Shown piece by piece: positions 39,108-46,941 of a stretch of 64,000 bases of DNA (position 1 is the first letter of the stretch; each line of letters begins with the position of its first letter). The position numbers were made by a program, and so were the translations under genes. Under the pieces are notes generated by a model. It saw only the letters and a program-made list of their open reading frames with translations, ran no database searches and was not told the origin of the DNA. The DNA comes from AC-51 sp963749895 (GTDB lineage: Bacteria > Actinomycetota > UBA4738 > HRBIN12), in the NCBI GenBank assembly GCA_963749895.1, contig CAVVOG010000003.1, positions 186,001 to 250,000 on the forward strand, written 5' to 3'.

Positions 39108-40171
39108 TCGACCTCGACGACGTGGAGGCCCTCCGCGCCGCCGACGCCTCCGGCATGCTCGCGACGGTGGGGGCGCTGGGCGCTCACGTCCGCACCTCCT
39201 ACGACGTCGGGCGCGGCGCGCCCAAGGTTCCCGATCTCGACGGCGTCACCTCCGTGGTGTTCTGTGGGATGGGTGGCTCCGCGGTCGCCGGCGACGTCTT
39301 GAAGCAGGCGTTCCGTGACCGTATCGGGGTGCCGGTCGACGTGAACCGCGCAGGTGCCCTGCCTGCGTTCGCGGGTCCCCACACGCTCGTCATCGTGTCG
39401 TCCTACTCGGGGAACACCTCCGAGACGCTGTCGTCCTACGGGGCGGCGGTCGAGCGCGGGTGCCGGGTCCTCGCGATCACGAGCGGCGGGGAGCTCGATC
39501 GCTCGTGCGCCGAGCGTGGGCTCCCGGTCGTACCCGTGCCCGGGGGCGGACAGCCCCGGGCCGCGCTCGGACATCTCACCTTCGCGATGCTGGGAGCGCT
39601 GGAGGCCGCGGGACTGGTCCCGCCGCTCGAGGAGGAGGTCGCCTCCACCGTCGCCGCGGTCGACCGCGTGGCGGCGGAGTGCGGACCCCACGTGCCGTCC
39701 TCGTCGAACATGGCGAAGCCGATCGCGCAGGCGATCGGCGATCGCGTTCCGGTCGTATGGGGCGCCGAGGGGATCGGCGCCGTCGCCGCGATGCGGTGGA
39801 AGACGCAGCTGAACGAGAACGGCAAGGTGCCGGCCTGGCACGCGACGATGTCCGAGCTCGATCACAACGAGATCGTGGGGTGGGTGGCGCCCCACGGCGA
39901 GGGCCACGTCCTGATCACCCTGCGCACCGACGAGGAGGACGACGAGACCGCGGCCCGGTTCCCGCTGTCGGTCGACATCGTGCAGGCGGCCGGTCTGGAG
40001 ACGCACGTGGTCGAGGTCCGTCGCCAGCCACGGCTGGCGACGCTGTTCTCGCTCGTCGCCCTCGGGGACTTCACGAGCTGCTACGTCGGCCTGCGACGCG
40101 GTGAGGACCCGACGCCGGTCGCGGTGATCGAGGGCCTCAAGGCCGCCCTCGCCGAGCGGGAGGCCGGGTGA
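39104..40171 (+). CDS. SIS-domain phosphoglucose/phosphomannose isomerase-like protein
   Basis: 355 residues with two SIS domains. VVFCGMGGSAVAGDVL and VSSYSGNTSETLSSYGAA are the sugar-phosphate-binding motifs, and WKTQLNENGKVPAWHATMSELDHNEIVGW is the conserved catalytic block of the bifunctional PGI/PMI family. It interconverts fructose-6-phosphate with glucose- or mannose-6-phosphate, supplying manB. Mycobacterial Rv3256c occupies the same position. ATG overlapping the Trm112-like stop; its own stop overlaps the PNP start. Confidence 0.88.
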   Translation: MIDLDDVEALRAADASGMLATVGALGAHVRTSYDVGRGAPKVPDLDGVTSVVFCGMGGSAVAGDVLKQAFRDRIGVPVDVNRAGALPAFAGPHTLVIVSSYSGNTSETLSSYGAAVERGCRVLAITSGGELDRSCAERGLPVVPVPGGGQPRAALGHLTFAMLGALEAAGLVPPLEEEVASTVAAVDRVAAECGPHVPSSSNMAKPIAQAIGDRVPVVWGAEGIGAVAAMRWKTQLNENGKVPAWHATMSELDHNEIVGWVAPHGEGHVLITLRTDEEDDETAARFPLSVDIVQAAGLETHVVEVRRQPRLATLFSLVALGDFTSCYVGLRRGEDPTPVAVIEGLKAALAEREAG

Positions 40172-41007
40172 GCGAAGGTCTTCCAGGTCCCGGGGACGAT
40201 CTCGCGACGCGAGGCGTCGAGGTCGTCCGCGCCTCGACGGACCTCGTTCCCGCGGTCGGCATCGTCCTGGGGTCGGGGCTCGGACCCGCGCTGGGCTCCG
40301 AGCTCGTCGAAGAGGCCTCCTTCGCGTTCACCGAGCTGCCGGGGTTCCCGCCTCCGGGCGTCCCGGGCCACGAGGGTCGCCTGATCCTCGGGCGCTTGGC
40401 CGGCGTCGAGGTGGCCGCGTTCAGCGGCCGGGTGCATCTGTACGAGGGCCACGGGATGGACGTCCCGGCGCTGCTGCCGCGCCTGGCGCAGGCGCTCGGC
40501 GCTCGGACGATGGTCGTGACCGCCGCGGTCGGGGGACTGGTGCCGAACGTGCCGGCCGGCACCGTCGTGGTGCTGCGCGACCACCTCAACATGATGGGAG
40601 AGGCGCCGCTGCGTGGATGGCGGTACCCGGACGGCATGCCCGCGTTCGTCAGCACGCAGGAGGTCTACGACCGGACGCTCCGCGAGATGGCGCTGGAGAG
40701 CGCCGGTGCGATCGGGATCCGGGCGACCGAAGGCGTGTACGCGGCGATGAGCGGTCCCGCCTACGAGACGCCGACCGAGGTGCGGATGTTGCAGCAGCTC
40801 GGCGCGACGGTGGTCGGGATGTCGATGATCCCCGAAGCGCTGCCTGCGCACGCCCTCGGGATGCGCGTCCTCGGGATGTGCAGCCTCACGAACGTGGCCG
40901 GCGATGCGACGCACGAGGAGGTGGTCCGCGTCTCGAACGAGACCGCGACGGCCGTGGGGAGGCTCCTCGTCGATCTGTTCCCTCGCCTCCCCGCGGAAGG
41001 AGCCTAA
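40168..41007 (+). CDS. Purine nucleoside phosphorylase, trimeric type
   Basis: 279 residues: GIVLGSGLGP (phosphate), GHEGRLILG, GRVHLYEGH, TAAVGGLVPNVPAGTVVVLRDHLNM, GPAYETPTEVRM (conserved purine-site Glu), VGMSMIPEALPA and CSLTNVAG (conserved Asn for 6-oxopurines). These residues fit inosine/guanosine phosphorolysis rather than methylthioadenosine, although the downstream neighbours (SahH, aldolase, MtnA) belong to SAM by-product metabolism. GTG start overlapping the preceding stop. Confidence 0.88.
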   Translation: MSEGLPGPGDDLATRGVEVVRASTDLVPAVGIVLGSGLGPALGSELVEEASFAFTELPGFPPPGVPGHEGRLILGRLAGVEVAAFSGRVHLYEGHGMDVPALLPRLAQALGARTMVVTAAVGGLVPNVPAGTVVVLRDHLNMMGEAPLRGWRYPDGMPAFVSTQEVYDRTLREMALESAGAIGIRATEGVYAAMSGPAYETPTEVRMLQQLGATVVGMSMIPEALPAHALGMRVLGMCSLTNVAGDATHEEVVRVSNETATAVGRLLVDLFPRLPAEGA

Positions 41008-41011
41008 CGAC

Positions 41012-42268
41012 ATGCCCGACATCAAGGACCCGACGCTCGCACCTACCGGTCGTGAGCGCATCGAGTGGGCGGCCGGCGAGATGCAGGTGCTCGCCCAGAT
41101 CCGCGACCGGTTCGCGGTCGAGCGGCCGCTGGACGGCATCCGGATCGCCGCCTGCCTGCACGTCACGACCGAGACCGCGAACCTGATGGAGACCCTCGCC
41201 GCCGGCGGCGCCGAGGTGCTGCTCGCCGCCTCGAACCCGCTGTCGACCCAGGACGACGTCGCGGCCGCGCTCACCGAGCAGAGCGGTGTGGAGACGTTCG
41301 CGATCAAGGGCGAGGACAACGACACGTACTACAAGCACCTCAACGCCGTGCTGGATCTGCGCCCGCAGGTCACGATGGACGACGGCGCCGACCTGGTCAA
41401 CGTCCTGCACACGCAGCGGGCCGACCAGCTCACCGACGTGCTCGGGGGGACCGAAGAGACGACGACCGGCGTGATCCGCCTCCGCGCGATGGCTGCCGAC
41501 GGCGCCCTCGCGTACCCGATCGTGAGCGTGAACGACGCCGACACGAAGCACCTGTTCGACAACCGGTTCGGCACCGGCCAGTCCACGATGGATGCCGTGA
41601 TGCGCGCCACCAACCGGCTGATCGCCGGACGCTCCGTCGTCGTGTGCGGGTACGGGATGTGTGGGCGTGGGGTGGCCTCGCGTGCGCGGGGGCTCGGGGC
41701 TCACGTGATCGTCACCGAGGTCGACCCGACCGCCGCGATCGAGGCCGTGATGGAGGGCTACACCGTGATGCCGCTGCGTGATGCCGCGCGGATCGGGGAC
41801 CTGTTCATCACGGTGACCGGAGACACGACCGTGATCGGCCGCGAGCACCTGGAACTGATGAAGGACGGCGCGCTGCTGGCGAACTCCGGACACTTCGACG
41901 TCGAGATCGACAAGGGGGCGCTGCGAGATCTCGCAGCGGGAGGGGTACGGCGGATCCGTGAGTTCGTGGACGAGTACACGCTCGCCGACGGCCGCCGCCT
42001 CAACCTCCTGGGGGAGGGACGGCTCGTGAACCTCGCCGCCGCCGAGGGTCATCCCGCCGCCGTGATGGACATGTCGTTCGCGAACCAGGCCCTGTCGGTC
42101 GAGTGGATGGTGAAGAACCACGCCACGCTCGAGAAGCGCGTCTACCCCGTGCCTGAGGACATCGACCGCGACGTCGCGCGGCTCAAGCTCCGGGCGATGG
42201 GCGTGGCGATCGACGAGTTGACGGCCGAGCAGGACGCGTACCTGCACTCCTGGCAGCAGGGGACGTGA
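41012..42268 (+). CDS. ahcY: Adenosylhomocysteinase (S-adenosylhomocysteine hydrolase)
   Basis: 418 residues. LHVTTETANLMETLAAGGAEV, SNPLSTQDDVAAAL, the NAD+-binding CGYGMCGRGVASRARGLGAHVIVTEVDP, and NSGHFDVEID are family hallmarks. It splits S-adenosylhomocysteine into homocysteine and adenosine, relieving methyltransferase inhibition. It is the short form: it ends KLRAMGVAIDELTAEQDAYLHSW, without the C-terminal extension ending in Tyr of the classical bacterial/eukaryotic enzyme, as in Thermotoga and archaeal enzymes. Start ATG 41012 follows GGAAGGAG. Confidence 0.93.
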   Translation: MPDIKDPTLAPTGRERIEWAAGEMQVLAQIRDRFAVERPLDGIRIAACLHVTTETANLMETLAAGGAEVLLAASNPLSTQDDVAAALTEQSGVETFAIKGEDNDTYYKHLNAVLDLRPQVTMDDGADLVNVLHTQRADQLTDVLGGTEETTTGVIRLRAMAADGALAYPIVSVNDADTKHLFDNRFGTGQSTMDAVMRATNRLIAGRSVVVCGYGMCGRGVASRARGLGAHVIVTEVDPTAAIEAVMEGYTVMPLRDAARIGDLFITVTGDTTVIGREHLELMKDGALLANSGHFDVEIDKGALRDLAAGGVRRIREFVDEYTLADGRRLNLLGEGRLVNLAAAEGHPAAVMDMSFANQALSVEWMVKNHATLEKRVYPVPEDIDRDVARLKLRAMGVAIDELTAEQDAYLHSWQQGT

Positions 42269-42272
42269 TCCG

Positions 42273-42653
42273 GTGGGAGCGTTCGAGGCCTTCGACGAGG
42301 CCGGTAGGACGCTCGCGGAGCGCGGGCTCGTCCGGGCGAGCGAGGGGAACCTCTCGACGTTCGACGGGACACGGCTGACGATCACCCGCACGGGATGTCG
42401 GCTGGGCGAGCTCACGCCGGTCGACGTCCTCGAGGGGACGCTCGAGGTTCCGCCGGACTCCTCGTCGTCGGACCTCGCGATCCACTTGGCGACCTACCGT
42501 GAGCGAGGCGCGGGGGCGATCGCGCACGCGCACCCACCGGGGACGGTGCCCGAGGGGTGGGTCGAGGGGGAGACTCACGGGGCCTACGCGTTCGCTGCGT
42601 CGCTCGGGGCGGCGGTCGAGGAGCTCCTGCGGACCCATGGGGGAGGCGCGTGA
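42273..42653 (+). CDS. Miniature class II aldolase/adducin-family protein
   Basis: 126 residues against ~200 for the family. The N-terminal half aligns by eye with class II aldolases (RGLVRASEGNLSTFDG, ITRTGCRLGELTPVDV, then SSSSDLAIHLATY). Zn2+ ligands HAH (IAHAHPPGT) and the third His (ETHGAYAFAASLGAAVEEL, like the usual NHG block) are kept, but ~60 residues between them are missing. The catalytic Glu of SSE(W) appears as Asp. Coupled to MtnA (GTGA overlap), it may be MtnB (dehydratase) or the aldolase of the methylthioribulose/deoxyribulose phosphate shunt. Confidence 0.65.
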   Translation: MGAFEAFDEAGRTLAERGLVRASEGNLSTFDGTRLTITRTGCRLGELTPVDVLEGTLEVPPDSSSSDLAIHLATYRERGAGAIAHAHPPGTVPEGWVEGETHGAYAFAASLGAAVEELLRTHGGGA

Positions 42654-43726
42654 CGCGACCGATCGTGCCGGTCGAATGGAAGGGTGACGCCGTCGCGATC
42701 TTGGATCAGCGTGCGTTGCCGCACCGAGAGATCGTGCTCGAGTGCCGAACCGTCGACGACGTCGCCGGTGCGATCCGGACCCTCGCGGTCCGGGGAGCCC
42801 CGATCATCGGGGTCGCCGCTGCCTACGCGATGGCGCTCGTGGCCGCGACGTCGACGGCCCGCGGCGTCCGTGACCTCCTGCGCGAGCTCGACGAGGCGGC
42901 GGCGCAACTGGTGGCGACCCGTCCGACGGCGGTGAACCTGGCCTGGGCCGTCGAGCGGATGCGTCGGGTGGCCGACGCCGAGTGTTGCCGCGTGGGCTCG
43001 AGCCGCACTCGCGTCCATGAGGCGATGGTCGCCGAGGCCGTCGCGATCGAACGCGAGGACCGGGACGCCTGCGATGCGATGGGTGCCCACGGGGTCGCGC
43101 TCGTGCCCGACGGAGCGAACGTGCTCACGCACTGCAACACCGGGATGCTGTGCGCCGCAGGGATCGGCACGGCGCTCGGCGTGGTCTGGACGGCACACCG
43201 AGCGGGCAAGAACGTCCACGTGTGGGTGGACGAGACCCGGCCGCTGTGGCAGGGCGCGCGACTGACGGCGTGGGAACTGGGACGGATGGGCGTGCCACGG
43301 ACCCTGATCGCGGACGGCGCGGCGGCGTCGCTGATGGCCGCCGGTCGGGTCGACCTGGTGATCACCGGGGCCGACCGGATCGCGGCCGACGGCTCGGCCG
43401 CGAACAAGATCGGTACCTACGGGCTCGCGGTGCTCGCGCGCCACCACGGGCTGCCGTTCGTGATCGCGGCGCCCACATCGACGATCGACCTCACGACACC
43501 GACCGGCGCCGACATCCGGATCGAGGAACGCGATCCTGCCGAGGTCACGACCCCGTTCGGAGCACCCGTCGCCGAGGCGAGCACCCCCGTGGCGAACCCG
43601 GCGTTCGACGTGACCCCTCCGTCGTTGATCACCGCGATCGTGACGGAGCGCGGGGTGATCTCGCCTCCCACCGAGGGGGGTCTTCGCGCACAGCTCGACG
43701 CGTCAGGATCCGGCCCGCTGGCGTAG
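42650..43726 (+). CDS. mtnA: Methylthioribose-1-phosphate isomerase
   Basis: 358 residues of the eIF2B-related family. RTLAVRGAPIIGVAAAYAMAL, LTHCNTGMLCAAGIGTALGV (catalytic Cys region), VWVDETRPLWQGARLTAWEL and TGADRIAADGSAANKIGTYGLAVLA (catalytic Asp) are diagnostic. It converts 5-methylthioribose-1-phosphate to methylthioribulose-1-phosphate in methionine salvage. The other classical genes (mtnC, mtnD, mtnK, mtnP) are not in the window. GTG start; the TAG stop forms the first half of the next -10 box. Confidence 0.92.
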   Translation: MTRPIVPVEWKGDAVAILDQRALPHREIVLECRTVDDVAGAIRTLAVRGAPIIGVAAAYAMALVAATSTARGVRDLLRELDEAAAQLVATRPTAVNLAWAVERMRRVADAECCRVGSSRTRVHEAMVAEAVAIEREDRDACDAMGAHGVALVPDGANVLTHCNTGMLCAAGIGTALGVVWTAHRAGKNVHVWVDETRPLWQGARLTAWELGRMGVPRTLIADGAAASLMAAGRVDLVITGADRIAADGSAANKIGTYGLAVLARHHGLPFVIAAPTSTIDLTTPTGADIRIEERDPAEVTTPFGAPVAEASTPVANPAFDVTPPSLITAIVTERGVISPPTEGGLRAQLDASGSGPLA

Positions 43727-43729
43727 TCT
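43724..43729 (+). promoter_or_regulatory. -10 box overlapping the mtnA stop (leaderless)
   Basis: TAGTCT, whose TAG is the mtnA stop, then 7 nt and ATG 43737. Confidence 0.55.
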
Positions 43730-43736
43730 TCGCCCG

Positions 43737-44336
43737 ATGGACGAACGCGTCTCCTTCCGGGCCGCCTACGAACGGTTCCCCACCAGCATCAAGGGTGCCT
43801 TCGTGCTGCGGGGCGGCGACGGGATGCCCCACCAGGTGCGGATCGAGGCCGCTCGCGCCTCGGAGCTGGGTGGTCGATCGATCGCCGAGATCCCGATCGA
43901 GCCCGCGATCGTCGAGATCGCCCCGACGATGGATACCTTCGTGCCGTTCGAGCTGTCGACGATGGAGCTCGGCGCGGGCTGGTATCAGCTCGGATGCGAG
44001 GTCGTCGTCGACGGTGATCCCGGCGTCGTCCAGCCGGGTGAGCGGTTCCTGGTCGGTTGGCCGCGCTCGGCCGTCCGGCGGGGCACCGTCAGGGTCGGGA
44101 CCGCGGGCATCGATGCCGTCGAGTGCGCGGGCGACCGTATCCGGATCGCATACGAGGCAGCGAAGCCGCCGCACGTGAAACTCACGGTGGACGGGGCGAG
44201 TCACCCCGTGCTCGGGATCGAGCACGACGAACTCGCCGCGTCCGGCCGGATCGTCGCCTACCCGGTGCTGCGTCAACAGCACGTGCTGGTGATCGACCTT
44301 CGCGACGTCGGCCCGATCGAGGTCCCCCTCCCGTAG
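43737..44336 (+). CDS. Hypothetical beta-rich cytosolic protein
   Basis: 199 residues, no signal peptide or membrane helix, no recognised family. The sequence alternates short hydrophobic strands and charged loops (FVLRGGDGMPHQVRIEAARA, GWYQLGCEVVVDGDPGVVQPGERFLVGWPR, VPLRQQHVLVIDLRDV-like), suggesting two beta-sandwich-type halves. It has its own leaderless promoter between mtnA and comF and is intact with normal codon use, so it is probably real and expressed. Confidence 0.65.
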   Translation: MDERVSFRAAYERFPTSIKGAFVLRGGDGMPHQVRIEAARASELGGRSIAEIPIEPAIVEIAPTMDTFVPFELSTMELGAGWYQLGCEVVVDGDPGVVQPGERFLVGWPRSAVRRGTVRVGTAGIDAVECAGDRIRIAYEAAKPPHVKLTVDGASHPVLGIEHDELAASGRIVAYPVLRQQHVLVIDLRDVGPIEVPLP

Positions 44337-44355
44337 CCGTGTCGGCGGCGACCGC

Positions 44356-44361
44356 TAGGGT
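44356..44361 (+). promoter_or_regulatory. -10 box of comF (leaderless)
   Basis: TAGGGT, 6 nt, ATG 44368; no Shine-Dalgarno sequence. Confidence 0.5.
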
Positions 44362-44367
44362 CGCCGG

Positions 44368-45111
44368 ATGCTGGCGCGCGCGCTCGACGTCGTGTTCCCG
44401 CGGCGTTGCGCGGGGTGTGGGGACGGACCCTGGCCCTTCTGCGTGCGTTGCGTCGCCGGACTCGATCCGCTGGAGCCGCCGTGGTGCGACCGGTGCGGCG
44501 CACCCTCCCTGCTGCCGGTGCCACGGTGCCGTGACTGTCCGCCGCCGTCGATCACGCGCGTGCGCGCGCCGTTCCGGTACGAGGGCCCGGCACGCGAGGC
44601 GATCCACCGGCTGAAGTTCACCGGCTGGCGCGACGTCGCGGCGGCGCTGGCGGCGGCGATCGCCGCCTGCGATGGCCAGGCGCCGGCCGACGTGATCACG
44701 TGGGTGCCCTTGTCCCGCCGGCGCCTGGCCGAGCGGGGCTTCGACCAGGCACGCGCGCTGGCCGTGGCGCTCGCGCACGAGACCCGGACGCCGGTCGTGC
44801 GCCTGCTGCGTCGGACGGTGTCGACGGGACCGCAAGCCCGTCGTCGAGGCGAAGACCGTCGCCGGGCCATGCGAGGGGCGTTCGTCGGTTCGCGAGGCGT
44901 GCCGCCGCGCGTGCTGCTGGTCGACGACGTGCTCACGACGGGGGCCACGGCCGCCGCGTGCGCCGAGGCCTTGCGTGAGGCGGGGGCACGGGAGGTCCAC
45001 GTGGCGGTGGCGGCACGCGCGGTTCGAGCGTTGCCCTCCGTGGGGCGTGGCGCCTATCCTCGGGTGGGCCCTCGTCCGGGTCTGTGGTTGCCCGGGGATG
45101 TTCCCCGGTAG
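44368..45111 (+). CDS. comF: ComF-family phosphoribosyltransferase-like protein
   Basis: 247 residues. The N-terminal zinc-ribbon region has CAGCG, CVRC, CDRCG and CRDC pairs, followed by a type I phosphoribosyltransferase domain with VPLSRRRLAERGFDQA and the PRPP loop VLLVDDVLTTGATAAAC. ComF proteins accompany DNA uptake in naturally competent bacteria but are widespread outside them; in actinobacteria they are commonly next to hpf and secA, as here (Rv3242c in M. tuberculosis). Substrate unknown. Confidence 0.9.
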   Translation: MLARALDVVFPRRCAGCGDGPWPFCVRCVAGLDPLEPPWCDRCGAPSLLPVPRCRDCPPPSITRVRAPFRYEGPAREAIHRLKFTGWRDVAAALAAAIAACDGQAPADVITWVPLSRRRLAERGFDQARALAVALAHETRTPVVRLLRRTVSTGPQARRRGEDRRRAMRGAFVGSRGVPPRVLLVDDVLTTGATAAACAEALREAGAREVHVAVAARAVRALPSVGRGAYPRVGPRPGLWLPGDVPR

Positions 45112-45114
45112 TCG

Positions 45115-45365
45115 ATGCCAGCCGCGGGCGAAACGACCCACGTAAGGCGACCGTTGGTCGCCGAGCATGGCGCGGTTTAGATGTAAGTCCTGCCGCGCAG
45201 CGGTTCAGGCCGGTGCGCGAGAGGGCGGGAGTTCGGTCGCCACGGACGTCCAGGCGACCGGGCGAAGGCTCCGGCAGGCGGGTGTGGGGGCAAAGACCAG
45301 GTCAGCCGGCGGGGGCCCACCCTGGATGACGGCAGCAGGCCGGACGGCGATAGGAAGGGAACCCC
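45115..45365 (+). ncRNA. Candidate structured RNA upstream of hpf (raiA-motif position)
   Basis: A 261-nt gap with no convincing gene directly precedes hpf/raiA. It contains a perfect hairpin GGCGACC-GTT-GGTCGCC (45146-45162) and CCTGCCGC-GCA-GCGG(TT)CAGG (45189-45209), and can form further GC stems such as GGGTG/CACCC near 45281-45333. The raiA motif is a structured RNA of about 200 nt described in Firmicutes and Actinobacteria upstream of this gene. Position and size match; I cannot verify its consensus here, and the ends are approximate. Confidence 0.5.
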
Positions 45366-45372
45366 GACCGAC

Positions 45373-45738
45373 ATGGACATGACCTTCACGGGTCGCGACC
45401 TCGAGATCACCGATGAGATGCGTGAGACCGCCACGCGCAAGCTGGCGTCCCTCGGGCGGCTCGAGCCCCGGGCCGTGGCGCTCGACCTCGAGCTGATCGG
45501 CGAGCACCACCCGAAGCTCGACGGCACGAAGCGCGTGGAGGCCGCGCTGCGCATCCCCCGCAAGACGTTCCGGGCACATGCCGAGGCGCCCGACGTGCCC
45601 ACCGCGCTCGACCGGGTGCGCGACAAGCTCGAGCGTCAGGTCCGCGACCACCACGGCAAGAGACGGCATGTCAAGAAGCCCCGTGGCATAGAATCCGCGC
45701 GGAGCGCCCCCGCCGTCGAGGCGCCGGACGAAGACTGA
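45373..45738 (+). CDS. hpf: Ribosome hibernation promoting factor, short form
   Basis: 121 residues: MDMTFTGRDLEITDEMRETATRKLASLGRL, LELIGEHHPKLDGTKRVEAALRI and DVPTALDRVRDKLERQVRDHHGKRR make up the S30AE/HPF N-terminal domain. It binds the 30S decoding region and inactivates ribosomes in stationary phase. It lacks the C-terminal dimerisation domain of long HPF that most actinobacteria use to form 100S ribosomes, ending instead in a short acidic tail. Start ATG 45373; AGGAAGGG lies about 15 nt upstream, an unusually long spacing. Confidence 0.9.
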   Translation: MDMTFTGRDLEITDEMRETATRKLASLGRLEPRAVALDLELIGEHHPKLDGTKRVEAALRIPRKTFRAHAEAPDVPTALDRVRDKLERQVRDHHGKRRHVKKPRGIESARSAPAVEAPDED

Positions 45739-45766
45739 CGCGATCAGATCGCGGGAGGAGCGGGAC

Positions 45767-46450
45767 GTGACGAAGGACGTCGAACCCGGCGAGAAGCTCC
45801 GCGTGATGGTCGTCGACGACCACGCGCTGTTCAGGCGTGGGCTCGAGATGGTGCTCGCCGACGAGCCCGATATCGAGATCGTCGGCGAGGCTTCCGACGG
45901 CCAAGAGGCGATCGAGCGCGCCCAGGAGGTCATGCCGGACATCGTCCTGATGGACGTGCGGATGCCGAAACGCTCGGGGATCGAAGCGACGGCGCAGATC
46001 CGAGACCTCCTGCCGCACGTCAAGATCCTGATGCTGACGATCAGCGACGAGGAGGCAGACCTCTACGACGCGATCAAGGCGGGCGCATCCGGCTACCTGC
46101 TGAAGGAGATCCCGATCGAGGAGGTCGCCGACGCGATCCGCAGCGTCTGGGCGGGACAGTCCCGGATCTCGCCGTCGATGGCCTCGAAGCTGCTGAACGA
46201 GTTCGCCGCGATCTCGAAGACCGCCGACGAGAGCCCGAAGGTGCCGACGCCACGCCTGACCGATCGCGAGATGGAGGTGCTGCGCCTCGTGGCGCAAGGG
46301 CTGAACAACCGCGACATCGCGAAGCAGCTCTTCATCTCGGAGAACACGGTCAAGAACCACATCCGCAACATCTTGGAGAAGCTCCATCTGCACTCGCGCA
46401 TGGAGGCGGTCGTGTACGCCGTGCGCGAGAAGATGATCGAGATCACCTGA
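45767..46450 (+). CDS. NarL/FixJ-type response regulator
   Basis: 227 residues. The receiver domain has the acidic pair VVDDHALFRRGL, phosphoacceptor Asp in IVLMDVRMPKRSG, and K in GYLLKEI. The C-terminal LuxR-type helix-turn-helix is LTDREMEVLRLVAQGLNNRDIAKQLFISENTVKNHIRNI. GTG start with GGGAGGAG 6 nt upstream. No kinase is adjacent; the HisKA_3 kinase at 363-1514 is of the correct type. Target genes are unknown; cotranscription with the DinB gene is likely (1-nt overlap). Confidence 0.92.
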   Translation: MTKDVEPGEKLRVMVVDDHALFRRGLEMVLADEPDIEIVGEASDGQEAIERAQEVMPDIVLMDVRMPKRSGIEATAQIRDLLPHVKILMLTISDEEADLYDAIKAGASGYLLKEIPIEEVADAIRSVWAGQSRISPSMASKLLNEFAAISKTADESPKVPTPRLTDREMEVLRLVAQGLNNRDIAKQLFISENTVKNHIRNILEKLHLHSRMEAVVYAVREKMIEIT

Positions 46451-46941
46451 TGTCCGATGTCCTGCTGAACGCCGCCCGAGCCACGCTCGACGATGCCCTC
46501 ACCGAACTCCGGACGGCCGTCGACGGCCTCACACCGGAGCAGCTGAACCGTCGCTTGGCCGGAGACGGTTCGAACCCGTTGGCGGTGATCGCGACCCACG
46601 CGCTCGAGAGCACCCGCTCGTGGTTGAGCCTGGCGACGGCTGCGACGCTTCCACCACGAGACCGCCCGGCGGAGTTCCGTGCCGTCGCGGATGCCGGTTT
46701 CCAAGGGTGGGTGGACGCACGGATGGCCATGTGTCGTGCGCTGCTCTCGGACGTCGAGACGATCGATCCCGCCAGGCAAGGAACCGCCCCGTGGCGCACC
46801 ACGCACGCGGATGAACCGGTGACCGCGGCCTGGGCGTTGCTGCATGCGGTCGGGCACCTCGAGGAGCACGTCGGCCATGCCCACGTGATGCGCGATCTGC
46901 TCCAGATCGAGGCCCGGGGCGCGATCACCCCTCCGTCGTGA
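46450..46941 (+). CDS. DinB-family putative metal-dependent hydrolase/transferase
   Basis: 163 residues with a four-helix DinB fold. Metal-ligand histidines fit ATHALEST and the C-terminal LLHAVGHLEEHVGHAHVMRD (HxxxH pair). DinB-like enzymes in actinobacteria include mycothiol or bacillithiol-dependent transferases and enzymes of unknown activity. ATG start overlapping the regulator stop by 1 nt; the stop overlaps the next GTG. A low-molecular-weight-thiol-linked detoxification role is possible but unproven. Confidence 0.8.
   Translation: MSDVLLNAARATLDDALTELRTAVDGLTPEQLNRRLAGDGSNPLAVIATHALESTRSWLSLATAATLPPRDRPAEFRAVADAGFQGWVDARMAMCRALLSDVETIDPARQGTAPWRTTHADEPVTAAWALLHAVGHLEEHVGHAHVMRDLLQIEARGAITPPS

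Noticed and set aside
45115..45365. Possible cyclic-di-GMP (GEMM), cobalamin, SAH or RNase P RNA
   Set aside because: A GGCAAAGACC segment recalls GEMM, but the other conserved GEMM blocks are absent; no B12 box, SAH-switch core or RNase P conserved segments were found on either strand.
45167..45382. A small frame starting MARFRCKSCR upstream of hpf
   Set aside because: It looks like a zinc finger for a few residues only, has no RBS, overlaps the hpf start and lies in a region with RNA-like hairpins.
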